45,171 bases of DNA from the NCBI GenBank assembly GCA_020851655.1, contig JADZCI010000057.1, positions 1-45,171 of the forward strand. Reading direction: 5' to 3'. This DNA comes from Bryobacterales bacterium (GTDB lineage Bacteria; Acidobacteriota; Terriglobia; Bryobacterales; Bryobacteraceae). Every line of letters starts with the position of its first letter. The stretch's first letter is position 1. Below are positions 32,771 through 41,502 of this stretch, in pieces. The position numbers and the translations under genes were made by a program. A model generated the notes under the pieces. That model worked only from the letters and a program-made list of their open reading frames with translations. It was not told the origin of the DNA and searched no databases.

Positions 32771-33924
32771 CGAAGCGGCTCTATTACACGGATTCCTACT
32801 TGCGTGAGTTTTCGGCGGAGGTTCTCGAATCGTCGCCGGATGGCCTCACCGTCTACCTCGATCAGACCGCGTTCTACCCGGCTTCAGGTGGGCAGCCGAA
32901 CGATCTGGGAAAGCTCGGAGGCGTTGATGTCATCGACGTGATCGATGAAGGCAGCCGGATTGGGCACCGGGTTGCCGCACCAATCGGGGCGCGTGCGGTT
33001 GCCGGCGCGATTGATTGGACGCGGCGGTTCGATTTCATGCGGCAGCACACTGGACAGCACCTCCTGTCGGCGGTCTTGGAAGAGATGTTCCGGTTTAGCA
33101 CCATTAGCGTGCACTTTGGCAGCGAAGTCAACACGGTCGATCTTGAGACCGGATCCATCACGGATGACCAGATCCGCGAGGCCGAACTGCGGGCCAACGC
33201 CATCGCCGCCGAGAACCGCCCGGTCAGCGTCACGTTCGAACAGCACTCCATGGCGGCAGGCTTGCGTAAGGCGTCCGAGCGCGAAGGCGAGCTTCGGATC
33301 GTCGGCATCGAGGGGCTCGACCGCTCCGCGTGCGGAGGCACTCACGTGCGCTCGACTGGTGAGATTGGCGCCATCCTGATACGGAAGCAGGACAAGATCC
33401 GGGGCAATGTCCGGCTGGAGTTCGTCTGCGGGGCGCGCGCGGTGCGCCGGGCGCGCCGGGACTTCGATGCCCTCTCGCAGATCGCCCGGATCTTTTCGGC
33501 GCCGCTCGATGACGCCCCGGCGCTGGTGTCCTCCCAAGCCGGGCACTTGCGCGAGTCGGCCAAGCTGAACCGCAAGATGGGAATCGAGCTCGCGCAGCGG
33601 CGAGGCAAGGAGCTTTACAGCGCTTGTACACCGGATGCCACGGGCAGGCGTTTCCATGTCGAACAGGCCGGCGCTCTGGATGACGAGATCAGGACACTGG
33701 CCCAGAGCTTTACCGCCCAACCCAACGCCGCCTTTGTCGCCACGGCGGGAAACTCCGTCCTCCTGGCGGTGTCGGCGGATTCCGGAATTCACGCCGGCAA
33801 CCGCCTGAAGGCCGCTCTGTTGGTGGCGCAAGGGCGCGGCGGCGGCAACGCCCAACTGGCGCAGGGCAGCGTGCCAACTCCCGAAGCGGCCGCGGCTCTG
33901 GCGGAATCGCTACTGCGGGAATAG
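32767..33924 (+). CDS. Alanyl-tRNA editing protein (AlaX-like, with DHHA1 domain)
   Basis: The 385-residue protein resembles the editing half of alanyl-tRNA synthetase. It has an N-terminal barrel with FYPASGGQPNDLG and a zinc site formed by H94 and H98 (HTGQHLLSA) and C189 and H193 (CGGTH). The C-terminal DHHA1 region has the glycine-rich motif AQGRGGGNAQLAQG. Such free-standing proteins hydrolyse tRNA-Ala wrongly charged with serine or glycine. There is no aminoacylation domain. It is unrelated in function to its operon partners. Its 3' end overlaps the convergent permease gene by 15 bases. Confidence 0.9.
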   Translation: MTKRLYYTDSYLREFSAEVLESSPDGLTVYLDQTAFYPASGGQPNDLGKLGGVDVIDVIDEGSRIGHRVAAPIGARAVAGAIDWTRRFDFMRQHTGQHLLSAVLEEMFRFSTISVHFGSEVNTVDLETGSITDDQIREAELRANAIAAENRPVSVTFEQHSMAAGLRKASEREGELRIVGIEGLDRSACGGTHVRSTGEIGAILIRKQDKIRGNVRLEFVCGARAVRRARRDFDALSQIARIFSAPLDDAPALVSSQAGHLRESAKLNRKMGIELAQRRGKELYSACTPDATGRRFHVEQAGALDDEIRTLAQSFTAQPNAAFVATAGNSVLLAVSADSGIHAGNRLKAALLVAQGRGGGNAQLAQGSVPTPEAAAALAESLLRE

Positions 33925-34983
33925 CGGCGCCATCGAAACCAGCGCCAGCCCCGAAGCAAACAAGATCAGCAACAGGACAATGAAGGCATTCACCTTCGAG
34001 GTGCTGCCCGCAAACTCTTTCCACAGCAGCAGCCCCCACAACGTACTCACCAACGCCGCGCCCTGGCCGATGGCGTAGCTCACCGCGCCGCCCACCTGCA
34101 CGCGCTGAGGCGCGCTGGCCGCCAGAAAGTTGGTGATTGCGCCAATGGACCAAATCACGCCGCCGAGCACACCGAGCAGGTGCTGGCGCGCGGTCCCGGC
34201 AAAGTAGTCCCGGAAGCCCACAGGGGGGCCTTCGACGGGCAGGTTCATAAAGAACAAGTTGAAGAAGAACGTGCTGAGCAGGACGCCGAGAGAAAACAAG
34301 AACGCCGCCGAGTAGGGTCCGACGCCGAAGTCACCCATCTTGGCGTATTCCAGAATCGGATAGAACAGGCCCATCAACAAGCCCGCCGCCAGGCTCAGGA
34401 CAATTCCTTTGAACGGACTCTTACGCTGGTGGCGCGGGTCGCGGCGTGCGCTCTCGTCTGGCGGCGCCATCTTCGATTTCTGATGTGCGGAGTGCGCCAT
34501 CGCCGTGACAATGATGGCGGCCAGAACCAATGCCACGCCCGCGAACAGGAGATACGGATTGCCGTTGGCCTTGGGCTTGAGCCAGAAATTCAGCAGCACG
34601 CCGATGATGAGTGCCAGCCCGATTCCGACGGGAAAGGCGACCGAAAGCCCGGCCACGGTGATGGCGGCGACCAGCAGCATGTTTGCCAGGTTAAAGATGC
34701 CACCGCTTGCAAATGCCAGGAACATCCGGCCCCGCGCCGCGATGTCCATGTTCTCGAGGAAGCCGAAATTTGTTGCGGGGGTGTCTCCGCCGCCGGGCCC
34801 GTAACTGCCAAAGGTGAACGCGGCGACGACGGCCGCGAGGAAGACCCCAAAGGAATAGTCGAAGTAGAATAATTCGAAGCGCCACTTGCCGGTCATCTTC
34901 GCGGTGTTGGCCCATGAACCCCAACACAGCATCGAAACAACCGTCAGCAGGAGCGCCGTCAGGTAGCTAGTAGGAATCATCAT
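33910..34983 (-). CDS. GRP/ureide-permease-like DMT-family transporter
   Basis: This protein of about 357 residues starts at the paired methionines encoded at 34983 and has about ten membrane helices with an internal repeat, the layout of the drug/metabolite transporter superfamily. The early motif MLCWGSWANTAKM followed by WRFELFYFDYSFG resembles GRP-type sugar permeases and bacterial relatives of plant ureide permeases. The centre has a hydrophilic loop of about 30 residues (HQKSKMAPPDESARRDPRHQ). The substrate cannot be assigned; glucose, rhamnose and ureides are all transported by relatives. It is divergent from the TPR-protein gene. Confidence 0.8.
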   Translation of the reverse strand: MMIPTSYLTALLLTVVSMLCWGSWANTAKMTGKWRFELFYFDYSFGVFLAAVVAAFTFGSYGPGGGDTPATNFGFLENMDIAARGRMFLAFASGGIFNLANMLLVAAITVAGLSVAFPVGIGLALIIGVLLNFWLKPKANGNPYLLFAGVALVLAAIIVTAMAHSAHQKSKMAPPDESARRDPRHQRKSPFKGIVLSLAAGLLMGLFYPILEYAKMGDFGVGPYSAAFLFSLGVLLSTFFFNLFFMNLPVEGPPVGFRDYFAGTARQHLLGVLGGVIWSIGAITNFLAASAPQRVQVGGAVSYAIGQGAALVSTLWGLLLWKEFAGSTSKVNAFIVLLLILFASGLALVSMAPLFPQ

Positions 34984-35072
34984 GGCTGATATGCGTTCTT
35001 CAGGCTCGACCGTAAGCCCCGAACTCTGTACTATATAACAACGACTAGACTTCCCCTGGGAGGCAAAGTACC

Positions 35073-36215
35073 GTGACGATGACACGTTTTCTACTGTGTG
35101 TGACGATGGCCGCCATAAGCGCCTTGGCGCAGCGCCATAAGTTTGATCTGAATGCTTCGACTCCGGAAGGGAAACTCCTTCAGGATGCCGCGCAGGCTAC
35201 CGGCGATGCCACGAAGATCAAGCTTTACAGCGAATTCCTGGAGAAGAACCCCAAGCATCAGGCGGCGGCCTGGGTTTACGACCAACTGGTTCCGCTGTAC
35301 CTGAAGGCGGGTGAGTTAGACAAGACCATCGCGGGCGCCGAGGCCGCGCTGGCGCTTGACCCGGCCAATCCGGTCATCGCCTACCAGGCCTTACAGGCCA
35401 GCGAGCAGAAGAAAGATTTTGAGGCCGTGAAGAAGTGGTCCGCTGCGACCGACGAGGCCGCCAAGAAGGTTCTGGCGCTACCCAAACCTACCGACGAGGA
35501 GGAAGTCGAATTCTGGAAACGGGACGTTGATTACTCGCAGCAGGTGATCAAGAGAACCGAGTACAGCCTTTACGCCGCCATGCTCCAGAGCAATGACCCC
35601 AAGGTTCAGATCGCGCTGTACGAGGAATTGCAGCGGCGGAATCCCAAGAGCGAATACATGCCTCAAGCGGCGGGCCGCGCCTTTCTCGCGCTTCGGCAGA
35701 CCGGTCAGGAAGACGCCGCGTTTCGCCTCGCCGAGAGTACTCTGGCGACGGACCAGAGCAATGAAGACATGCTTGCCGTAGCAGCCAGCCGGTACATGGA
35801 TCCCAAGACGAAAGATCCGGCCAAGTCGCTCGCCTATGCGGCCAAGCTGGTGGAAGTCATGAATTCCAAGCCGGCGCCGGAGGGTGTTCCGGCGGCCGAT
35901 TGGGAGAAGAAGAAGAATTCGCTCGTCGGTCTGGGGTATTGGATTCAAGGTATGAATTACGGAACTCAGAGCAACTGGTCGCAGAGCGACAAGGCGTTTC
36001 GCGCGGCGCTGCCGATGATCCAGGGCAACAACGAGTTGCTCGCCCCAGCCTACTTCTATCTGGGGCTGGCGAACTACCGCATGGGCGAAGGCCCCAAGGG
36101 TAACAAGGCGTTGTTGGCGGAAGCCCGCAAGTTCAACCACGCATGCGCTGCGATCAAGGGGCCGTATCAGGCTCAGGCACAAAAGAATCTTGTCGCGATG
36201 GGCGCGGGGCGATGA
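35073..36215 (+). CDS. Secreted TPR-repeat protein
   Basis: The GTG at 35073 is chosen because GGGAGG (35058-35063) lies 9 bases upstream; an ATG two codons later is possible. The 380-residue product has a short signal peptide (about 1-19) and consists of helical repeats of the TPR type, for example AAWVYDQLVPLYLKAGELDK followed by AGAEAALALDPANP, and a final SDKAFRAALPMIQGN with AYFYLGLANYRMGEGPKG. TPR proteins hold complexes together, so this may organise periplasmic proteins. Its stop overlaps the acetate kinase start (ATGA), but a functional link is unclear. An AT-rich stretch at about 35029-35040 may hold its -10 element. Confidence 0.82.
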   Translation: MTMTRFLLCVTMAAISALAQRHKFDLNASTPEGKLLQDAAQATGDATKIKLYSEFLEKNPKHQAAAWVYDQLVPLYLKAGELDKTIAGAEAALALDPANPVIAYQALQASEQKKDFEAVKKWSAATDEAAKKVLALPKPTDEEEVEFWKRDVDYSQQVIKRTEYSLYAAMLQSNDPKVQIALYEELQRRNPKSEYMPQAAGRAFLALRQTGQEDAAFRLAESTLATDQSNEDMLAVAASRYMDPKTKDPAKSLAYAAKLVEVMNSKPAPEGVPAADWEKKKNSLVGLGYWIQGMNYGTQSNWSQSDKAFRAALPMIQGNNELLAPAYFYLGLANYRMGEGPKGNKALLAEARKFNHACAAIKGPYQAQAQKNLVAMGAGR

Positions 36216-37312
36216 ACATACTGGTACCCAACCTGGGGTCGACTTCCCTCAAGTACCAGATTCTCGAGATGCCTGATGAGCGGATACTCGCTCGCGGACG
36301 CTACGAACGCGTCTCCGATTACCGGACGGCGATCGAAGGGATTCGGTCCGGCGACACGCGAGTAGACGCCGTGGCGTTCAAAGCCGTTCACGGCGGGCCA
36401 AAGTATCGCGGGACCTTCGTCATTGACGACGATGTGGTCGCGGCGCAAACGGAGTTCCTGCTGGCCGCTCCCTTGCATAACCGGATTTACCTGGATGCCA
36501 TGGCCGCCTTTCGGGACGCCATGCCGGGGGTGCCGCTGGTGGCCGCGTTCGAGACCGAGTTTCACCGGACCATTCCAGATTCCGCGCGCTGGTACGGCGT
36601 CCCGTCGGAGTGGCGCACCCACTACGGCGTCGAGCGCTACGGCTTCCATGGCGCTTCACACCAATTTGTCGCCGGGCGCGCTCCGGTCATCGCCGGACTT
36701 CCTGTAACGGTCCGAATCGTGAGCTGCCACTTGGGCGGAAGTTCATCGATCTGCGCCATCAACGGGGGGCGTTCCGTCGACACGACGATGGGGTTCTCAC
36801 CGCAATCGGGACTCGAGAACGCCACCCGCCACGGCGACCTTGACCCGTTTGCCGTCCTGTACATGATGGATCGCGTGGGCTGGTCCACCTCGGAGGTTCG
36901 CGAGCAACTGGCCCAGGTATCGGGTTTGGCCGGGATCTCGGGGGTGGCGGGCGGAGATTGCCGCGACATCGAAGCCTCGGCTGGCGCGGGTAACCGGAAC
37001 GCGGCTCTCGCGCTCGAGATTTTTACCCTTGAAGTACGGAAGACCATTGGCGCCTACGCGGCGGCGATGGGCGGGCTCGACCTAGTCGCCTTCACCGGCG
37101 GGATCGGTGAAAATTCCGCCGACTTGCGCGAACGCTGTTGCCACGGCCTGGAATTCCTGGGAATTCACCTGGATTGCCAGGCCAACCATGCTGGCTCGGG
37201 AGACCGCCTTGTTTCTCGGCCGGATTCACAAGTAAGAGTGGTTGCGATGACGACCAATGAAGAACTGATCGTCGCGCGCCGCGCTTACCGGACCTTGAAC
37301 CATTCCGCTTGA
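36212..37312 (+). CDS. ackA: Divergent acetate kinase
   Basis: This 366-residue protein belongs to the acetate/butyrate kinase family. It keeps the ATP and phosphate motifs NLGSTSLK (7-14), VHGG (59-62), PLHN (87-90), GFHGASH (144-150), TRHGDLDP (205-212), FTGGIGEN (294-301) and TNEE (348-351). Compared from memory with the Methanosarcina enzyme, several active-site positions differ: R91 becomes K57, D148 becomes E114, and N211-G212 become G176-S177. It is about 40 residues shorter, mainly before VHGG. Convergent with phosphoketolase, it probably turns acetyl phosphate plus ADP into acetate plus ATP. A preference for another acyl phosphate is possible. Confidence 0.82.
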   Translation: MNILVPNLGSTSLKYQILEMPDERILARGRYERVSDYRTAIEGIRSGDTRVDAVAFKAVHGGPKYRGTFVIDDDVVAAQTEFLLAAPLHNRIYLDAMAAFRDAMPGVPLVAAFETEFHRTIPDSARWYGVPSEWRTHYGVERYGFHGASHQFVAGRAPVIAGLPVTVRIVSCHLGGSSSICAINGGRSVDTTMGFSPQSGLENATRHGDLDPFAVLYMMDRVGWSTSEVREQLAQVSGLAGISGVAGGDCRDIEASAGAGNRNAALALEIFTLEVRKTIGAYAAAMGGLDLVAFTGGIGENSADLRERCCHGLEFLGIHLDCQANHAGSGDRLVSRPDSQVRVVAMTTNEELIVARRAYRTLNHSA

Positions 37313-37315
37313 GTG

Positions 37316-39751
37316 TTAGTGTGGCCACGTCCAGCCGGCGGCAGCCGGATCGTCGACGCCGTGCTCGTACGCATAGCGGCGGCATTCGATCTGACGCTTG
37401 CGGAGATGTTCTTTGGCGTGAGCGCCGATCCTCTGCAATCGCGGAGTCCGGTCGATGACATCCATTGCCAGACTGAAACGGTCGATCTCGTTGTTGATCG
37501 CCAGTTCCAGTGGAGTGTTGATATTGCCTTTTTCCTTGTAGCCCCGCACGTGCAGGTTGGCATGATTCCTGCGCCGGTAGGCTAAGCGGTGAATCAGCCA
37601 CGGGTACCCGTGGAAGTTGAAGATGATCGGCTTATCGGTCGTGAACAAGGTATCGAATTCGCGGTCGCTCAGCCCGTGCGGATGTTCGCTCGATGGCTGT
37701 AGCTTGAAGAGATCGACGACATTGATGTAGCGGATTCTGACGTCGGGAAACTCGTCGCGCAGCAGGCAAATGGCCGCCAGGGTTTCCTTGGTTGGTATGT
37801 CGCCGGCCGAAGCCATCACGACATCCGGTTCAACGCCCTCGTCGTTGCTGGCCCAACCCCAGATACCGATGCCCTTGGAACAGTGAATAATGGCCGCGTC
37901 CATGTCCAGGTATTGCAGGTGCATTTGCTTGTCGGACACAATGACGTTGACATAGTTCTCCGACCGCAGGCAGTGATTCGCGGTGGATAAGAGGCAATTC
38001 GCATCCGGGGGCAGGTAGATGCGCGTGACCGCCGCGCTCTTGTTTACGACAACGTCGAGGAACCCCGGGTCCTGGTGGGTAAAGCCGTTGTGATCCTGCC
38101 GCCACACCGTCGAAGTGATCAGCAGGTTCAACGAAGCGATCTCTTCACGCCACGAGAGGTGGCGGCAAATGGAGAGCCACTTGGCGTGCTGGTTGAACAT
38201 CGAGTCGATGACGTGTACAAACGCCTCGTAGCTGGAAAGGAAGCCGTGGCGTCCAGTGAGGAGATAGCCCTCCAACATGCCCTCGACCGTGTGTTCGCTC
38301 AGCATTTCCACCACGCGTCCGTCGGGAGCGAGTTCTCCGCCGTCCAGATCTTCCGGGAAGTAGCTCGCCGCCCAGAATTTCTTGCTGACCTCATAGATCG
38401 CGTCCAGCTTGTTCGAGGTGTTCTCGTCCGGACCGAACACGCGGAAGCTCGACATGTTGCGCTTCATGACATCGCGCAGGAACTTGCCCAACGGACGCGT
38501 GTTCTCGGCTTCGATCCTGCCCGGCTGTTCGACCTTCACGGCATAGTCTTCGAAAGCGGGGAGGCGCAACGGACGCTTCAGTATCCCGCCGTTGGCGTGG
38601 GGGTTGGAGCCCATGCGGTGAGTGCCGGTGGGCGCCAGCGCCTTCAGTTCCGGCTTCAACGCACCCTTCTCGTCGAAAACTTCTTCCGGATGCTGGTCCT
38701 TCATCCATTGTTCAAGGAGGCGCAGAGTCTCCGGGTTCTTCTTGACGTCCGCCAGCGGCACCTGGTGCGCGCGCCAGAAACCTTCCAGGTAGTGATTGCC
38801 CACGTGTCTCGGGGCGCCCCAGCCTTTCGGCGAGCGAAGGACAATCATCGGCCAGCGCGGACGCTTGACAATGCCGGATTCGCGCGCCTCCCGTTGGGCC
38901 CACTGGATCTCCCGAACGCAATGCTCCAGGGTCGTGGCCATCGCCTGGTGCATGCTCTCCGGTTCCGACCCCTCCACGAAGTACGGTGTCCAGCCGTAAC
39001 CCTCGAACAGGCTCTTCACCTCGTCGTGACTGATTCGCGCGAGCAAGGCCGGATTGTTGATTTTGTATCCATTCAAATGGAGGATGGGGAGCACCGCGCC
39101 ATCGCGAATCGGGCTTAGAAACTTGTTGATGTGCCAGGAGGTAGCCAGCGGTCCGGTCTCGGCCTCACCGTCGCCGACCACGGCGGCGGCGATCAGCGCG
39201 GGGTTGTCGAAGGCCGCGCCACAGGCGTGCGACAGGACGTAACCCAGTTCGCCACCCTCGTGAATGGATCCTGGCGTTTCCGGCGTGCAGTGGCTTCCGA
39301 TTCCGCCCGGAAACGAAAACTGCTTGAAGAATTCCTTCAGTCCTTCCTCGTCCTGGCTCTTGTCCGGATAGATCTCCGAGTAGGAACCCTCCAGGTAGAC
39401 AGGACCCAGAACACCGGGCGCGCCATGACCAGGACCGGCGAGGTAGATCATGTCGAGGTCGTATTTCCTGATGACGCGGTTCAGGTGCGTGTAGATGAAT
39501 GACAAGCCGGGGCTGGAGCCCCAATGGCCCAGCAGGCGGTTCTTGATGTGCTCGGGTTTGAGAGGTTCGCGCAGCAGCGGGTTGTCCTGGAGATAAATCA
39601 TCCCGAGGCTCAAATAGTTCGCCGCCCGCCAGAACGCATCGATGCGGGCAAGTTCCGCCGGGTCGAGAACCGCTCCGCTCACTGTGGAGCGGGCGATACC
39701 GTACGGACTGATTGCGGCAAGTTCCTGATCGGTCTGAAGCGCAGGTGTCAT
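37316..39751 (-). CDS. xfp: Xylulose-5-phosphate/fructose-6-phosphate phosphoketolase
   Basis: The ATG at 39751 follows GAGGAGG with good spacing and gives 811 residues, normal for the family. Motifs of this thiamine-diphosphate enzyme are [45 protein letters not shown] and [17 protein letters not shown]. It cleaves xylulose 5-phosphate or fructose 6-phosphate with phosphate into acetyl phosphate and a shorter sugar phosphate, the key step of the phosphoketolase pathway. The acetate kinase encoded convergently, 3 bases away, would then conserve the energy as ATP. The expression region carries nested inverted repeats (39773-39832). Confidence 0.95.
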   Translation of the reverse strand: MTPALQTDQELAAISPYGIARSTVSGAVLDPAELARIDAFWRAANYLSLGMIYLQDNPLLREPLKPEHIKNRLLGHWGSSPGLSFIYTHLNRVIRKYDLDMIYLAGPGHGAPGVLGPVYLEGSYSEIYPDKSQDEEGLKEFFKQFSFPGGIGSHCTPETPGSIHEGGELGYVLSHACGAAFDNPALIAAAVVGDGEAETGPLATSWHINKFLSPIRDGAVLPILHLNGYKINNPALLARISHDEVKSLFEGYGWTPYFVEGSEPESMHQAMATTLEHCVREIQWAQREARESGIVKRPRWPMIVLRSPKGWGAPRHVGNHYLEGFWRAHQVPLADVKKNPETLRLLEQWMKDQHPEEVFDEKGALKPELKALAPTGTHRMGSNPHANGGILKRPLRLPAFEDYAVKVEQPGRIEAENTRPLGKFLRDVMKRNMSSFRVFGPDENTSNKLDAIYEVSKKFWAASYFPEDLDGGELAPDGRVVEMLSEHTVEGMLEGYLLTGRHGFLSSYEAFVHVIDSMFNQHAKWLSICRHLSWREEIASLNLLITSTVWRQDHNGFTHQDPGFLDVVVNKSAAVTRIYLPPDANCLLSTANHCLRSENYVNVIVSDKQMHLQYLDMDAAIIHCSKGIGIWGWASNDEGVEPDVVMASAGDIPTKETLAAICLLRDEFPDVRIRYINVVDLFKLQPSSEHPHGLSDREFDTLFTTDKPIIFNFHGYPWLIHRLAYRRRNHANLHVRGYKEKGNINTPLELAINNEIDRFSLAMDVIDRTPRLQRIGAHAKEHLRKRQIECRRYAYEHGVDDPAAAGWTWPH

Positions 39752-39772
39752 CCAAGCCCTCCTCAAGGCATC

Positions 39773-39832
39773 TAATTGGATGATAGCCAACAGCTCTCGA
39801 CGGGCGCAAAGATGCGCCGCGACAACCAATTA
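39773..39832. repeat. Nested inverted repeats around the xfp promoter
   Basis: The inner repeat GGCGCA, 4 bases, TGCGCC (39803-39818) overlaps the -35 box. An outer pair TAATTGG (39773-39779) and CCAATTA (39826-39832) brackets the promoter, with the first arm at the predicted transcription start. Arrangements like this often bind repressors, but no regulator gene is adjacent. Confidence 0.45.
39780..39809 (-). promoter_or_regulatory. Predicted promoter of xfp
   Basis: On the minus strand TTGCGC (39804-39809), 18 bases, TATCAT (39780-39785) resembles a sigma-70 promoter with a good -10 and a modest -35. The leader would be about 22 bases. The inverted repeat at 39803-39818 covers the -35. Confidence 0.4.
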
Positions 39833-40009
39833 CGAGGTTTCGAATCAGATGGATAGCCGCTCGCGCGCTCAAGCGTCAATCGTGCCGTCCGCGCGGCTGC
39901 TGTGATACCCTAATGGATGATACGCACAGGCGCAACCCTGCGCAGAAATGTCTGGTTTTTCCATCCCCATCGTACACAGCGTCTTGTACCGCACCCACTA
40001 TCCTTCTGA
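39833..40009. other. Rest of the xfp-phoH intergenic region
   Basis: This 177-base stretch upstream of phoH has no convincing gene or RNA. A 30-codon frame at 39917-40009 lacks a ribosome binding site and coding character. I see no strong sigma-70 promoter toward phoH. A TGTGATACC around 39900 is only weakly -10-like. Confidence 0.4.
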
Positions 40010-41059
40010 ATGAAGACCCGTGTTCCACTGACTCGCGGTTTCGAGTCCCTGTTCGGGACCCGCGACGAGAATATCCGGCTCCTTGAGTCCGGGTTGGGCA
40101 TTACCACCCGTTTGTTTGAAGACTCTCTGGAAATCGAAGGCGCCGCGCCGCAGGTGTCCAGGGCGGAGAGGATTCTTAACGATTACACCGACCTGGTCGA
40201 AAAGGGCCACAAGATCCCGACAGGCGATCTGAACAGTTACTTGCGGGTGGTCGTTGCCGATACTTCCGCATCCCTGCGTTCACTGGTGGAAAATGCGCAA
40301 CCCCGGAATTTCGGCAAGAAGTCCGTCGTTCCCAAGACCGTTAATCAGCGTTTCTACCTCGATTCCATTGAACGCCACGACCTCGTGTTTGGCATTGGTC
40401 CCGCTGGAACGGGCAAGACGTACCTGGCGGTGGCCATGGCGGTGTCGGCGCTCTTGACCAAGAAAGTCACCAGGATCATACTCACCCGGCCCGCAGTGGA
40501 AGCCGGAGAGCGCCTGGGCTTTCTGCCGGGTACGCTTCAGGAGAAGGTCGATCCCTACCTCCGGCCCTTGTACGACGCGTTGTTCGATATGCTCGATACG
40601 GAACGCGTGGAGAAGTCACTCGAGCGAAACGTGATCGAAGTGGCGCCACTGGCCTTCATGCGCGGGCGAACGCTGAATGACAGCTTTATCATTTTGGACG
40701 AAGCCCAGAACAGCACCGCGGAACAGATGAAGATGGTGCTGACCCGGCAGGGCTTCAACTCCAAGATGGTGGTGACGGGCGACATCACGCAAATCGACCT
40801 GCCCTTTGGAAAGCCAAGCGGTCTGAATGTGGCGGTCGACGTCCTGCGGGGTGTGGAGGGCATCAGTTTCGTCTATTTTGACCAGAGTGATGTCGTGCGT
40901 AATCCGCTGGTCCAGCGGATCGTCAAGGCCTACGAGCGCCACGATGCGCTGACGGGCCACAGACAGTTGAGTTTGAGATTGGCGGAGCCGGCGGCGGAAC
41001 CAGCGGCCGCGCCGCCCACGGACTCCGCTCCCGAGCCGTCGAACTCGGGAAAGGTGTAA
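40010..41059 (+). CDS. PhoH-like ATPase
   Basis: The 349-residue protein has a P-loop ATPase of the PhoH family (PhoL/YbeZ branch): Walker A GPAGTGKT (130-137), Walker B FIILDEAQ (226-233) and the family motif [12 protein letters not shown]. The first 100 residues contain a KH-like/RNA-binding-type segment common in this branch. PhoH-like proteins are linked to RNA metabolism and ribosome maturation with YbeY. Its stop shares a base with the ybeY ATG (TAATG). The conserved order phoH-ybeY-corC-era follows. Confidence 0.93.
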   Translation: MKTRVPLTRGFESLFGTRDENIRLLESGLGITTRLFEDSLEIEGAAPQVSRAERILNDYTDLVEKGHKIPTGDLNSYLRVVVADTSASLRSLVENAQPRNFGKKSVVPKTVNQRFYLDSIERHDLVFGIGPAGTGKTYLAVAMAVSALLTKKVTRIILTRPAVEAGERLGFLPGTLQEKVDPYLRPLYDALFDMLDTERVEKSLERNVIEVAPLAFMRGRTLNDSFIILDEAQNSTAEQMKMVLTRQGFNSKMVVTGDITQIDLPFGKPSGLNVAVDVLRGVEGISFVYFDQSDVVRNPLVQRIVKAYERHDALTGHRQLSLRLAEPAAEPAAAPPTDSAPEPSNSGKV

Positions 41060-41502
41060 TGGAACCTGGCCCTACAATTATCTTCCGCCGGACTCCGGCC
41101 GGCTTGCGCCGCGATGAGGTGCGCGATTTTGCCCGGAAGCTTTCGGCGCAGACCGCCGATGGAAAACCATTCTGCTGCCTCCTGACGAGCGACGCGCACC
41201 TGCGGCGCCTCAACCGCCAGTTTCGCGGTAAGGACGTATCCACCGACGTGCTCTCGTTTCCGCTTTCCGGCGGGTCTCTGGGTGACGTGGCTGTCTCGAT
41301 ACAAACCGCAGCCCGGCAGGCGGCGGAATTCGGTCATGACCTGGAAACTGAGATCGAGATCCTGATGCTCCACGGCGTGCTGCATCTGCTGGGGCACGAC
41401 CATGAGTCAGACCGCGGAGCCATGCGGCGAACCGAGACACGCTGGCGGCGGCACTTTGGTCTGCCCGCGGGTCTGATCGAAAGGACGGGCCGGCAATGCT
41501 GA
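41059..41502 (+). CDS. ybeY: Endoribonuclease YbeY (rRNA maturation factor)
   Basis: This 147-residue protein carries the metal-binding motif HGVLHLLGHDH (H105, H109, H115) of YbeY, a single-strand-specific endoribonuclease needed for maturation of the 16S rRNA 3' end and for ribosome quality control. STDVLSFPL at 61-69 is also characteristic. It overlaps phoH upstream and the corC-like gene downstream by 7 bases. Confidence 0.94.
   Translation: MEPGPTIIFRRTPAGLRRDEVRDFARKLSAQTADGKPFCCLLTSDAHLRRLNRQFRGKDVSTDVLSFPLSGGSLGDVAVSIQTAARQAAEFGHDLETEIEILMLHGVLHLLGHDHESDRGAMRRTETRWRRHFGLPAGLIERTGRQC

Noticed and set aside
39917-40009. A 30-codon frame upstream of phoH
   Set aside because: There is no ribosome binding site, it is rich in arginine, histidine and proline, and has no known small-protein signature.
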